From Noviherbaspirillum sedimenti (lineage in GTDB: Bacteria > Pseudomonadota > Gammaproteobacteria > Burkholderiales > Burkholderiaceae_D): a stretch of DNA of 64,000 nucleotides. Position numbers and translations under genes: made by a program. Every line of letters begins with the position of its first letter. Position 1 is the stretch's first letter. Below the pieces are notes generated by a model. The model was given only the letters and a program-made list of their open reading frames with translations, did no database searches and was not told the DNA's origin. The stretch spans positions 4,464,001 to 4,528,000 of the forward strand of contig NZ_QYUQ01000002.1 of assembly GCF_003590835.1 (NCBI RefSeq), in the 5' to 3' direction. This document shows, piece after piece, positions 10,740 through 19,087 of the stretch.

Positions 10740-10768
10740 AAAAACGCCCGCGCGATGCGGGCGTTTTT
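10740..10768. terminator. Bidirectional intrinsic terminator
   Basis: AAAAACGCCCGC and GCGGGCGTTTTT form a perfect 12-bp stem with a GCGAT loop. The A and T runs make it usable from both sides. It would end the proS-transglycosylase transcript on the plus strand and the SWIB-domain gene, whose stop is 20 bases away, on the minus strand. Confidence 0.9.
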
Positions 10769-10787
10769 GTTTGGCGCCTGGCAAAAA

Positions 10788-11270
10788 TTAGCTCAAGTGG
10801 CCGGAAATGAGCTTGGTCATTTCGAACATCGACACTTGTTTCTTGCCGCCAAAGACCGCCTTCAGCTTGTCGTCTGCATTGATGTTGCGCTTGTTGGCTT
10901 CATCCTGCAGCTTGTTCTTCTTGATGTACTCCCATACCTTCTTGGTGACTTCCGTACGCGGCAGGGGATTTGCGCCAACCACGGCAGCCAGGACGGCGGA
11001 CGGCGTCAACGGTTTCATGAAGGCTGCATTCGGCTTGCGGGGCGTTGTCGGCTTTGCTGCCGCTTTCTTCGCTACCGGCTTGGCGGCTGCTGCTTTCTTG
11101 GCAGGCGCCGCTTTTTTGGCTGGAGCTGCTTTCTTCGCTACTGGCTTGGCGGCGGCCTTCTTGGCTGGAGCTGCCTTTTTGGCTGGCGCCGCTTTTTTTG
11201 CTACGGTTTTCTTTGCTGCTGGCTTCTTGGCGGCCGGTTTGCTGGCCGCGGTTTTTTTGGCTGTTGCCAT
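10788..11270 (-). CDS. SWIB/MDM2-domain protein with histone H1-like tail
   Basis: This 160-residue protein is bipartite. Residues 1 to about 80 are a Lys/Ala/Pro repeat (PAAKKPAAKK, APAKKAAPAKKAA), like the carboxyl tail of histone H1. Residues from about 85 on form a SWIB domain (MKPLTPSAVLAAVVG, TEVTKKVWEYIKKNKLQD, NINADDKLKAVFGGKKQVSMFEMTKLISGHL). SWIB domains are best known from eukaryotic chromatin remodellers and chlamydiae, and are also found in Burkholderiales. A nucleoid-associated, DNA-compacting role is inferred. The gene stands alone, with an AGGAGG-type site before the ATG and the shared terminator downstream. Confidence 0.93.
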   Translation of the reverse strand: MATAKKTAASKPAAKKPAAKKTVAKKAAPAKKAAPAKKAAAKPVAKKAAPAKKAAPAKKAAAAKPVAKKAAAKPTTPRKPNAAFMKPLTPSAVLAAVVGANPLPRTEVTKKVWEYIKKNKLQDEANKRNINADDKLKAVFGGKKQVSMFEMTKLISGHLS

Positions 11271-11523
11271 CTGTGGACCTCCTTCACAATAAGTGTTGGG
11301 AAATGCGCCATTTCACGCACCGCTAATAGTGGTAGCGTTTTATATGGGATGCAAGTGTTTTTTGCTGCTTTTGGCAGGATTTTGTAGGGGAGGCGCCACG
11401 GCAGGCGTCTGGGCGGGGCTGAAGAGTGGCGGGCATGCGGTGGCGTGCCGGGCGGCGCAGTGCGGAACTATCCCTATTTGAATTGCTAATTATTTTTAGC
11501 GCCTTAATTTGATTCATTAAGCC

Positions 11524-11877
11524 ATGACTTCCCCCCTTCCTTTGCCCGTTGAGCGCATGCTGCATCGTCTGCGGCAGAGTATCTCCCTGGCTCGGCGCCG
11601 TCGACACATGTCCCAAGAAATGCTGGCAGTGCGCATTGGTGCGTCTCTCAATACGGTGCGACGCCTGGAGGCTGGCGATCCCAGTATTGCCCTTCAGAAT
11701 TTCATGCGCGCCCTGCATGTTTTTGGTGAACTCGGCAAGCTGACTTATGTGAAGGACGGTCAGCGGCAGTTCTCACAGTTTGCGTATGGGGAAGCCTGGC
11801 TTGCAGACGGCAATTTTTTGATATCTCGCCTGACCTTGTGCGCACTGTTGGCTATCAAATCCGCAAGCCTCCGGCAA
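11524..11877 (+). pseudogene. Relic of a hipBA toxin-antitoxin locus (HipB-like HTH joined to a HipA fragment)
   Basis: The first 70 or so codons encode an XRE-type helix-turn-helix protein of the HipB kind (ARRRRHMSQEMLAVRIGASL followed by NTVRRLEAG). Without a stop it continues into LTYVKDGQRQFSQFAYGEAW, which resembles the start of the HipA kinase. After codon WLAD the HipA-like text moves to another frame, where RRQFFDISPDL and GYQIRKPPA are read (about 11811-11875). Similarity stops there. The formal frame remains open to about 12594 only because it is antisense to the response-regulator gene. I read this as hipB and hipA fused by an internal deletion, then frameshifted and truncated. 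HipA catalytic regions are absent. Confidence 0.65.
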
Positions 11878-11919
11878 GGAGAGACCGGCGAGGTTATACA
11901 GCATGCTGGCGGCGGTGGA

Positions 11920-12507
11920 TCATTTCAACAGGCCTGCCAGTTCCACCGCGGTCTTGACTTGCATTTTTTCAAACACGTGCGCGCGATGCACTTCGACCGT
12001 GCGCATGCTGATGCCGAGTTCGTCGGCGATCACCTTGTTCATCTTGCCAGCCAAAATCAGGTCCAGCACTTTGCGTTCGCGCGCCGACAGGCTGGCCAGC
12101 CGCGCCTGCACCTGCGCCTGCACTTGCGCGTCGCGCGAGGCGGCCAGCGCTTCCTGCACCCGGTCCATCAACTTGTTGTCATTGAACGGTTTTTCAAAGA
12201 AATCGAAGGCGCCGCGCTTGAGCAAGTCGACCGCCATTGGTACATCGCCATGCCCGGTCAAAAAGATCGCCGGCAATTGCCGCGTCATTCCGCGCGCGAC
12301 CAGGATGTCGAACAGCGCGCCGCCGCTCAAAGCCGGCATGCGCACGTCGAGCAGCAGGCAGTCGCCGCCGGCGTCGAACCGCAGCGCCTCGAGCGCGGCA
12401 AGGAATGCCGCCGCGCTGTCGTAGGCGGTGGCGGCAATCGCGCGCGAGCCGGCCAGCCACAGCAGCGCATCGCGGATCACTTCTTCATCATCGATTATGT
12501 GCAGCAT
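11920..12507 (-). CDS. dctR: FixJ/DctR-family response regulator
   Basis: The 195-residue protein has an amino-terminal receiver domain (IIDDEE, phospho-acceptor Asp in LLLDVRMP, GHGDVPMAV, Lys in FEKPF). A LuxR-type HTH follows (LSARERKVLDLILAGKMNKV followed by IADELGISMRTVEVHRAHV). This is the FixJ/DctR layout. The first residues (MLHIID) start right at the first strand, so the protein may begin a few codons earlier, although no better start is visible. The sensor kinase gene lies 51 bases upstream on the same strand, and the pair faces away from a dctP gene. This matches the DctSR control of C4-dicarboxylate TRAP transport known in Rhodobacter. Confidence 0.85.
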   Translation of the reverse strand: MLHIIDDEEVIRDALLWLAGSRAIAATAYDSAAAFLAALEALRFDAGGDCLLLDVRMPALSGGALFDILVARGMTRQLPAIFLTGHGDVPMAVDLLKRGAFDFFEKPFNDNKLMDRVQEALAASRDAQVQAQVQARLASLSARERKVLDLILAGKMNKVIADELGISMRTVEVHRAHVFEKMQVKTAVELAGLLK

Positions 12508-12558
12508 GCTGGTGGCGTTTCGGGTGCGGTAAATGGAAGCAGCGGCATTGTCATGTCA

Positions 12559-14583
12559 TCAGTAGGTGGCGCTTGCCGGCAGCGCCGGCAATGAAAACTG
12601 GAAGATTGTGCCGCCTTGCGGATTGTATGCATGGGTCAGCATGCCGCCATGGAATTCGATGGCGGTGCGGCAAATGTTCAAGCCCATGCCCATGCCTTGT
12701 GCCTTGGTCGAAAAAAATGGCGAAAACAGGCGGGCCGCGACTTCCGGCGCGATGCCGTGGCCGCAATCGATGATCGACACCACCACGTTCGGCTGCGTCT
12801 GCACCGACTTGTCGAGCGCGGCGACAATCTTCAGCAGGCGCTCTTTCGGCGGCGTTTGCTGCATCGACTCGATCGCATTGCGCGTCAGGTTCAGCAATAC
12901 CTGCTCGATCAGGATGCGGTCGGCCAGAATCGGCGGCAGGCCGGGCGCGATGCTGGTCTGGATCGTCACGAACAACGGGCGCGCCTGCAACTCGATCAGC
13001 GGCAGCACGCTGTCGACCAGCACGGCAATCGTGACCGCCTCGCGCGTCGGCTCGCGTTTTTTCGCGAATGCATGCACGCTGCGGATGATTTGTCCGGCGC
13101 GCTGGGCCTGGGCGCCGGCTTTTTCCAGCGCCTGTTTTAACATGGCCACATCCATGCCGCCGGCCGCGCGCGCGTCATTGTCCAGCAGGTTCAAGGCGCC
13201 CGTGGTATAGCTGGAAATGGCCGCCAGCGGTTGGTTCAGTTCATGCGCGAGCGTTGACGCGATTTCCCCCATGCTGGCCAGGCGGGCGCTGGCCTGCAGC
13301 TTTTCCTGCTGCTGGCGGTTCAAGTCCTCGATGCGCTTCTGGTCCGAGATATCCAGGATCGAGCCCATCCAGCCGGTTTGCCGGCCGCTGTCGTCGACCA
13401 GCGGCGACTCGAAGATCAGGACTGGAAAGCGCTCGCCATTGGCGCGCTGGAAAATCGTCTCGAATCCCTGCGGCGTGACGGTGCCGGCCAGGACCTGCGC
13501 AAAGCGCTGCTGGTAATCCTCCATCGCTTCCGGCGCCCAGTACGGCATCGGCGGCAGCTTGCCGACCAGATCTTCCGTCGCCAGCCCCAGCATTCGGCAA
13601 AACGCCGGGTTGACATAGGTGACGCGTCCCTCCAGGTCGCGCGCGCGCAAGCCGGTGACCAGCGAATTTTCCATCGCGGCGCGAAACGCCACCTGCTGGC
13701 GCAACGCGCCTTCGGCGGCGAGACGCCGGGTGATGTCGCGCCACAGCGCAACCAGGCTCCACAGCAAGCCAGCTGACAGCACGATGACCGAGCCGACCAA
13801 CAGGTTCGGCAACAGCTTCGGCGCGCTCTTGACGCTGTTGGTCAGCAGGATGACGGTTGCGCCCGGCAAATCGAGCGCGCGCCGGTGGGTATAGACGCTG
13901 CGCCCGGCGCCGCCGGACAGGCGCCGGGCAAGCACGCGGTCGTCGCTGTCGGCCAGCGTGATTTCATTATCCTGCGCAAACCACCATGGCACTGTTTCAT
14001 CGAGAATGCCGGACAGGCGGTAGGTGGCGACCAGGCTGCCGAGGTATCGGTCCGCCAGGTGGATCGGCACCACGTAATCCATCAGCACCGGCGTGTCGGC
14101 GGCGGCCGCCGCCGGCTGGCTGTAGCGCGGCGTGCGCGATGCGCGCGCCAGTTCGATCGCGGCACCGGAATGTCCCGATACCAGGTCCCGCGGGCTTGCC
14201 GCGCCCTGGGTGGAGGCGGCCACGGCGCCGCCGGCGTCGCGCCAGTCGATCCGTTGCAATTCCTTGTTGTTGCGCACCAGCGTGGCCAGCCGCTCCCGCA
14301 GGCGTTCGCCTGTCAGGTGGCCGGAGGCGATTTCGCTGCCGATCAGGCGCAGGCTGTCCTCATGGCGGCCAAGCTGGAAGCGGATCGATTGTTCGACCCA
14401 CAAGGTGTCGGCGATCAATTGTTCCTGGCGTTCGTTGGCTTCCATCTGCTGCGCCTGCCACGGCAGGTAGAGCAGCGTCGACACGAACAGCAGCACGAAC
14501 AGGATCGGCAGCAGCCAGTGCCATGGCTGTTTCGGGCCGAACCGGCCGAACATGGACAGGGGGAGACGCTTTGCGATGGACAT
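12559..14583 (-). CDS. dctS: DctS-like membrane sensor histidine kinase with PAS domain
   Basis: The 674-residue protein has a transmembrane helix at about residues 22-40 and a periplasmic region to about 310. A second helix follows (LLVGSVIVLSAGLLWSLVALW), then a PAS domain (FRAAMENSLVTGLRARDLEG, TYVNPAFCRMLG). The HisKA box is LAHELNQPLAAISS with phospho-acceptor His447, and the HATPase motifs are NLTRNAIESM, DCGHGIA and GMGMGLNICR. The frame is open far upstream, but that part is antisense to dctP. The ATG giving MSIAKRLPL is the natural start. It should sense a small carboxylate and phosphorylate the downstream regulator. The assignment to DctS rests on architecture and context. Confidence 0.85.
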   Translation of the reverse strand: MSIAKRLPLSMFGRFGPKQPWHWLLPILFVLLFVSTLLYLPWQAQQMEANERQEQLIADTLWVEQSIRFQLGRHEDSLRLIGSEIASGHLTGERLRERLATLVRNNKELQRIDWRDAGGAVAASTQGAASPRDLVSGHSGAAIELARASRTPRYSQPAAAAADTPVLMDYVVPIHLADRYLGSLVATYRLSGILDETVPWWFAQDNEITLADSDDRVLARRLSGGAGRSVYTHRRALDLPGATVILLTNSVKSAPKLLPNLLVGSVIVLSAGLLWSLVALWRDITRRLAAEGALRQQVAFRAAMENSLVTGLRARDLEGRVTYVNPAFCRMLGLATEDLVGKLPPMPYWAPEAMEDYQQRFAQVLAGTVTPQGFETIFQRANGERFPVLIFESPLVDDSGRQTGWMGSILDISDQKRIEDLNRQQQEKLQASARLASMGEIASTLAHELNQPLAAISSYTTGALNLLDNDARAAGGMDVAMLKQALEKAGAQAQRAGQIIRSVHAFAKKREPTREAVTIAVLVDSVLPLIELQARPLFVTIQTSIAPGLPPILADRILIEQVLLNLTRNAIESMQQTPPKERLLKIVAALDKSVQTQPNVVVSIIDCGHGIAPEVAARLFSPFFSTKAQGMGMGLNICRTAIEFHGGMLTHAYNPQGGTIFQFSLPALPASATY

Positions 14584-14733
14584 GATGCGCGAGTGTAGCT
14601 GAATACTTGCCGGTGCGGCGGCGGCAGGACGTCGACAATGGATTGTGGATAACCACAATTGCCATGCCGGGGAGGTAAAACGATAATGCGGGGGAAAACA
14701 AGCCGGATTCCACCGGATTATCGGGAGACCCAC

Positions 14734-15726
14734 ATGCGATTCATCACATTGCTGCTTGGGCTGGCGCTGGCCAACGGCTGCGCGGCCGCGCAGCCGATTG
14801 TCATCAAGTTCAGCCACGTGGTCGCCAGCCACACCCCGAAGGGCAAGGCGGCGCAGCGCTTCAAGGAACTGGCCGAACAGGCCACCGGCGGGCGCGTGAC
14901 GGTCGCGCTGTATCCGAACAGCGAGCTGTACAAGGACAAGGAAGAGCTGGAGGCGCTGCAACTGGGAGCGGTCCAGATGCTGGCACCGTCGCTGGCCAAG
15001 TTCGGCCAGCTCGGCGTGCGCGAATTCGAATTGTTCGACCTGCCTTATATTTTTCCGGATAGCGCCGCGCTGCACCGTATCACCGAAGGCCCGATCGGCC
15101 GGGACGCGCTGAAAAAGCTGGAAGTCAAGGGCATCGTCGGGCTGGCCTACTGGGACAACGGCTTCAAGGTGATGTCGGCCAACCGCCCGCTGCTGTGGCC
15201 GGCCGATTTCGACGGCTTGAAAATGCGCATCCAGCCTTCGAAGGTACTGGATGTGCAAATGCGCGCGCTAGGCGCCAATCCGCAAGCGCTGGCGTTTGCC
15301 GAAGTGTATGCTGCGCTGCAGCGCGGCGTGGTCGACGGCACCGAGAATCCGCCATCGAATTTCTATACCCAGCGCATGTATGAGGTGCAACGTCATCTGA
15401 CGGTATCGAACCATGGCTATCTGGGCTATGCGGTCATCGTCAACAAGAAATTCTGGGACCGGCTGCCGTCCGAGCTGCGGGAAAAGCTGGAGCAGGCGAT
15501 GCGCAGCGCGACCGTGTACGCGAACGCCATCGCGGAAAAGGAAAATGCCGACGCGCTGGAACGCATCCGGCAAGACGGCAAGACGGCAGTCCACCATTTG
15601 TCGGCCGCGCAAAAGGAGGCTTGGCAAAAGGCGTTGTTGCCGGTGCATCAGGAGCTCGAGGGCCGTATCGGCAAAGAGTTGATCCAGGCAGTCAAACGCG
15701 AAATCAACCGGCCGCATCTGCGATAA
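14734..15726 (+). CDS. dctP: TRAP transporter substrate-binding protein DctP
   Basis: The 330-residue periplasmic binding protein has a signal peptide (MRFITLLLGLALANGCAAAQ) and the DctP fold: IKFSHVVASHTPKGKAA, ALYPNSELYKDKEELEAL, DGLKMRIQPS with the conserved ligand Arg, then ANPQALAFAEVYAALQRGVV and DGTENPP. It probably binds C4-dicarboxylates such as malate or succinate. A GGGAGA site supports this ATG over the upstream one. The gene is divergent from the DctSR-like kinase and regulator. No dctQ or dctM follows: the next gene is a TerC protein, so this binding protein lacks its membrane partners locally. Confidence 0.93.
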   Translation: MRFITLLLGLALANGCAAAQPIVIKFSHVVASHTPKGKAAQRFKELAEQATGGRVTVALYPNSELYKDKEELEALQLGAVQMLAPSLAKFGQLGVREFELFDLPYIFPDSAALHRITEGPIGRDALKKLEVKGIVGLAYWDNGFKVMSANRPLLWPADFDGLKMRIQPSKVLDVQMRALGANPQALAFAEVYAALQRGVVDGTENPPSNFYTQRMYEVQRHLTVSNHGYLGYAVIVNKKFWDRLPSELREKLEQAMRSATVYANAIAEKENADALERIRQDGKTAVHHLSAAQKEAWQKALLPVHQELEGRIGKELIQAVKREINRPHLR

Positions 15727-15919
15727 ACATTGTTGGGCGATATACCCCGGTTTCGCAAGTGACAAGTTATTTGCTGCGTTTTAATTAAGATGCAGGAATG
15801 CGCGCTTGCCGACATCGTCGTTCCCGATTGCATCATTTCTTGTGCATCGTCGGAACAAGTCGCATTCGGCAAGCATAGGCGCGCCGCCATTGCTTATATT
15901 TTTAACAGGAAAGGTAATT

Positions 15920-16663
15920 ATGGATTTCAGTAGCCCGCAATTCTGGGTCGCGTTGTTGCAGATCGTGGCAATCGACATTGTGCTGGGAGGAGACAATGCT
16001 GTGGTCATCGGCTTGGCATGCCGCCGCCTGCCGGACCGTGAACGCAGGCTCGGCATCATCTGGGGCATGGCCGGTGCGGTCGGCTTGCGCGTGGTCTTGA
16101 TTTTTTTCGCCGTCTCGCTGCTGGCCGTGCCGTACCTGAAAATCGTTGGCGCCGTGTTGCTGTTCTGGATCGGCATCAAGCTGTTGCAGCCGGAGCCGGA
16201 AGAGGGCGGTCATGAAATCAAGGCGGGCGTCACCCTGTTCGATGCGATCAAAACCATCATCATCGCCGATGCGGTGATGAGTCTCGATAACGTGATCGCG
16301 ATCGCCGGCGCGGCCGGCGACAGCCGCTTCCTGATAGTGTTCGGCCTGTTGCTGAGCGTGCCGATCATCGTGCTGGGCAGCCAGCTGGTGATCAAGCTGA
16401 TGGATCGCTTTCCGATTGTCATCGTGGCCGGCGGCGCGCTGCTAGGCTGGATTGCCGGTGGCATGGCGGTCACCGACGTGGCAGTCCATGACGCGACGCT
16501 GGCTGCGCTGCCGTCGGCCAAATGGATCGGCCCGGTGGCCGGCGCCATTTTTGTGGTGGTTGTCGGTAAATGGCTGGCGCTGCGCACCGAAGCCAGGCGC
16601 TCGAAAGTCTTGGTCGACTTGGCCGGGAACAAGCAGCCGCCGCAGCCGCCCGCCGCCGGTTGA
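15920..16663 (+). CDS. TerC-family integral membrane protein (YjbE-like)
   Basis: The 247-residue protein has about seven hydrophobic helices and the TerC signature, with paired acidic motifs IDIVLGGDNAVVIG near the start and ADAVMSLDNVIAIAGA in the middle. TerC relatives are linked to metal-ion (notably Mn) export and to tellurite resistance; the substrate here is unknown. An AGGAAAGG site precedes the ATG. I looked for a yybP-ykoY manganese riboswitch in the leader and did not see its conserved core. A Pro/Gln-rich tail (KQPPQPPAAG) closes the protein. Confidence 0.9.
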   Translation: MDFSSPQFWVALLQIVAIDIVLGGDNAVVIGLACRRLPDRERRLGIIWGMAGAVGLRVVLIFFAVSLLAVPYLKIVGAVLLFWIGIKLLQPEPEEGGHEIKAGVTLFDAIKTIIIADAVMSLDNVIAIAGAAGDSRFLIVFGLLLSVPIIVLGSQLVIKLMDRFPIVIVAGGALLGWIAGGMAVTDVAVHDATLAALPSAKWIGPVAGAIFVVVVGKWLALRTEARRSKVLVDLAGNKQPPQPPAAG

Positions 16664-16731
16664 GCGCCGCTGGTCCGGTTGGTTGACACAATTGCACTAT
16701 TTGCACGATCCGATTCCTAGGGGATGACACA

Positions 16732-17157
16732 ATGTCGAAAATTTTGATTGCCGTCGATGGCTCGCCCAACGCGTTGCGCGGCGTGGCCCATATCATCAAC
16801 CAAACTCGCGCCGGTCAGCCGGGCGCGGAGATCCACCTGATCAATGTGCAGCATCCTTTGCACGGCGGCATCAGCAGTTTTATCAGCGCCGGCCAAATCC
16901 GCCAGTTGCATCAGGAAGAAGGCGAAAAGGCACTGTTTGATGCGCGCAAGATGCTCGACGATGCCGGCATTGCATATCAACATCACCTGTTCATCGGCGA
17001 TCCGGCGCACGTCATGGTCCAGTTCGCCAATGATGGCGGCTTCGATGAAATCGTGATCGGTACCCGCGGCCTGAGCGCGGTGTCCAACATGCTGCTCGGT
17101 TCGGTGTCGGCCAAGCTGGCCCATCTGGCGAACATGCCGGTATTGTTGGTGAAATAA
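16732..17157 (+). CDS. Universal stress protein (UspA family)
   Basis: The 141-residue single-domain Usp begins MSKILIAVDGSPNA. It ends with the ATP-binding loop GTRGLSAVSNMLLGSVSAKL (G-2x-G-9x-G-S), so it should belong to the nucleotide-binding subclass. Usp proteins respond to starvation and redox stress, and the client is unknown. An AGGGGA site lies just upstream. It follows the terC gene by 68 bases and may be co-transcribed. The 273 bases after it, before tctC, contain no gene that I can support. Confidence 0.93.
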   Translation: MSKILIAVDGSPNALRGVAHIINQTRAGQPGAEIHLINVQHPLHGGISSFISAGQIRQLHQEEGEKALFDARKMLDDAGIAYQHHLFIGDPAHVMVQFANDGGFDEIVIGTRGLSAVSNMLLGSVSAKLAHLANMPVLLVK

Positions 17158-17430
17158 GAGGCTGGTAGGCCGGAATCTCGGCGATGCGTAATTGATTCGG
17201 CGAGCAATGGTAGTAGCGGGCGATGGCGGCAATCGCATCGAGATAGGCAGTTTGCGTGCGGGGGGCAGGCCGCGAATTTGCAGGAGTGCGGTTTTCCACA
17301 ATTGTGCAGAGATTGCAACGCGAGAATAATGGTGTATGGCACGCAAGGCATCGGCTGTGACCGGCTGCCAGCGGGTTTATCGCAATCCCTGTTGCGGATT
17401 GCATTATAAAAATGCATGAGAGGAGCACAC

Positions 17431-18408
17431 ATGAAACTCAAGTCCCTGCGGTATTTTTCCGGTATTGCCGTACTGGCAAGCGCTGCCGCCCACGCCCAAT
17501 CCGACTATCCTGCCAAGATGATCACGATGATCGTGCCGTTCTCGGCGGGCGGGCCGACCGATACGGTGGCGCGGCTGGTGGCGCAATCGATGAGCACGAC
17601 ATTGAAGCAGCAAGTCATCATCGAGAACGTCGGTGGTGCCGGCGGCACCATTGGCGCGGCGCGCGTGGCCAAGGCGGCGCCGGACGGTTATACGATTTTC
17701 CTGCATCACATCGGCCAGTCGACCGCGCCGGCGCTGTACCGCAAGCTGACCTATGACGCAATCGACAGCTTCGAGCCGGTCGGCCTGATCACCGATGTGC
17801 CGATGACGTTTGTGACGCGCAAGGATTTCCCGGCCAAGGATTTCAAGGAATTGCTCAGTTATGTGAAAGCCAATGCCGCCAAAGTCACCTATGCCAATGC
17901 CGGCGTCGGTTCGGCGTCGCACCTGTGCGGCATGCTGTTCATGTCGGCGATCAATACCGATCTGACCACGGTGCCGTACAAGGGTACCGGTCCGGCGATG
18001 AACGACTTGCTCGGCGGCCAGGTCGATTTCATGTGCGACCAGACCACCAACACCACCAGCCAGATCAAGGGCGGCAAGATCAAGGTGTATGGCGTGACCA
18101 CTAAGACCAGGGTGCCGTCGCAGCCGGATGTGCCGACCCTGAACGAAGCTGGCTTGGCGGGATTTGAAATCGCGGTCTGGCATGGCATGTATGCGCCGAA
18201 AGGCACGCCGAAACCGGTGATCGCCACGCTGAGCGGCGCGCTGCAAAAAGCATTGAAGGATCCGAACGTCAAGCAGCGTTTCGCCGACCTCGGCACCGAG
18301 CCGGTGCCGGAAAACCGCGCCACGCCGGACGCGTTGCGCGCCCATCTGAAGGCGGAAATCGACAAGTGGGAACCGGTGATCAAAAAGGCTGGCGTGTTCA
18401 CCGACTGA
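17431..18408 (+). CDS. tctC: Tricarboxylate transport binding protein TctC (Bug family)
   Basis: The 325-residue periplasmic receptor has a signal peptide (LRYFSGIAVLASAAAHAQS) and the Bug/TctC features YPAKMITMIVPFSAGGPTDT, VIIENVGGAGGTIGA, ANAGVGSASHL and VPYKGTGPAMNDLLGGQVDF. It should deliver a carboxylate (citrate-like or another organic acid) to TctAB. An AGAGGAG site before this ATG selects it over an in-frame ATG 15 bases upstream. It is first in a tctCBA cluster. The Bug family is hugely expanded in Burkholderiales, so substrate cannot be told from sequence. Confidence 0.95.
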   Translation: MKLKSLRYFSGIAVLASAAAHAQSDYPAKMITMIVPFSAGGPTDTVARLVAQSMSTTLKQQVIIENVGGAGGTIGAARVAKAAPDGYTIFLHHIGQSTAPALYRKLTYDAIDSFEPVGLITDVPMTFVTRKDFPAKDFKELLSYVKANAAKVTYANAGVGSASHLCGMLFMSAINTDLTTVPYKGTGPAMNDLLGGQVDFMCDQTTNTTSQIKGGKIKVYGVTTKTRVPSQPDVPTLNEAGLAGFEIAVWHGMYAPKGTPKPVIATLSGALQKALKDPNVKQRFADLGTEPVPENRATPDALRAHLKAEIDKWEPVIKKAGVFTD

Positions 18409-18604
18409 TTACGCCGCGCCGCGATTGAATCGCACTTGCCGGCGCGGAGGTGGCCACGGCCACCTCCGCGCCGGCAGCCGGTTGTTCGTCACTAATTTCA
18501 ATCAAATTTTTCTTCACCGATACGGCTTTCCGCCGCGTCGGTGATCCGGCGCGGCCGTCACAACGATGCGATTGCGGCCCGACCGACGACAAGGAGACTT
18601 CATC

Positions 18605-19066
18605 GTGCCCTCAATCATCCGCCACCCGAAGGATTTCTGGACCGGGGTTATTTTTCTCGCGCTCGGCTTGGCCGCCATGATCATCGGGCGCGATTATCCG
18701 ATGGGCACCGCCGGCAGGATGGGGCCCGCCTATTTCCCGACGGTGCTGGGCGGCTTGCTGGCCCTTGTTGGCGCCGCCGCGGTAGGGCGTTCCTTCTTCC
18801 GCAGCGGCGAAGCGGTCGAGAAATTCGCGGTCAAACAATTGCTGCTGATCCTCGCAGCAGTGCTGCTGTTCGGTTTCCTGATCCGCGGCGCCGGGCTGGT
18901 GGTGGCAGTGATGACGACAGTGGCCGTCAGCGCGTTTGCCTATCAGCGGTTCCGCCCGGTGCCGGTGCTGCTGCTGGCGGGGGGGCTGGTCGCATTTTCC
19001 GTTCTGGTCTTCGTCAAGCTGCTTGGCTTGCCGATCGCCATCGTCGGTCCCTGGTTTGGCGCCTAA
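18605..19066 (+). CDS. tctB: Tricarboxylate transporter small membrane subunit TctB
   Basis: The 153-residue protein has four predicted transmembrane helices (FWTGVIFLALGLAAMIIG; GLLALVGAAAVG; QLLLILAAVLLFGFLI; VPVLLLAGGLVAFSVLVFV) and the TctB motif YPMGTAGRMGPAYFP. The start is a GTG, chosen because AAGGAG lies eight bases upstream; an in-frame ATG further up has no such site. It sits between tctC and tctA and should form the membrane complex with TctA. Confidence 0.92.
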   Translation: MPSIIRHPKDFWTGVIFLALGLAAMIIGRDYPMGTAGRMGPAYFPTVLGGLLALVGAAAVGRSFFRSGEAVEKFAVKQLLLILAAVLLFGFLIRGAGLVVAVMTTVAVSAFAYQRFRPVPVLLLAGGLVAFSVLVFVKLLGLPIAIVGPWFGA

Positions 19067-19087
19067 CCGGGCATAAAAGGAATAAGC

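Noticed and set aside
10347-10791. Open frames on both strands across the 51-bp repeats
   Set aside because: The repeat period is a multiple of three, so frames stay open by chance. The encoded text is just the repeat and has no gene-like start or similarity.
11890-12594. Continuation of the HipB-like frame to 12594
   Set aside because: It runs antisense to the response-regulator gene with no similarity to any HipA region, so the real relic ends near 11877.
14584-15258. Upstream 225 codons of the DctS-like kinase frame
   Set aside because: They are antisense to dctP. The ATG giving MSIAKRLPL is immediately followed by the first membrane helix, as expected for the kinase.
15727-15919. Possible manganese (yybP-ykoY) riboswitch before the TerC gene
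   Set aside because: The conserved core of that riboswitch is not visible, although TerC genes often carry it.
17158-17430. Minus-strand frame with protein-like text (LRAIHHYSRVAISAQLWKTA) between the Usp and tctC genes
   Set aside because: I suspected a decayed carboxymuconolactone-decarboxylase fragment, but the following residues do not fit in any frame. No start or ribosome site is convincing. BLASTX would settle it.
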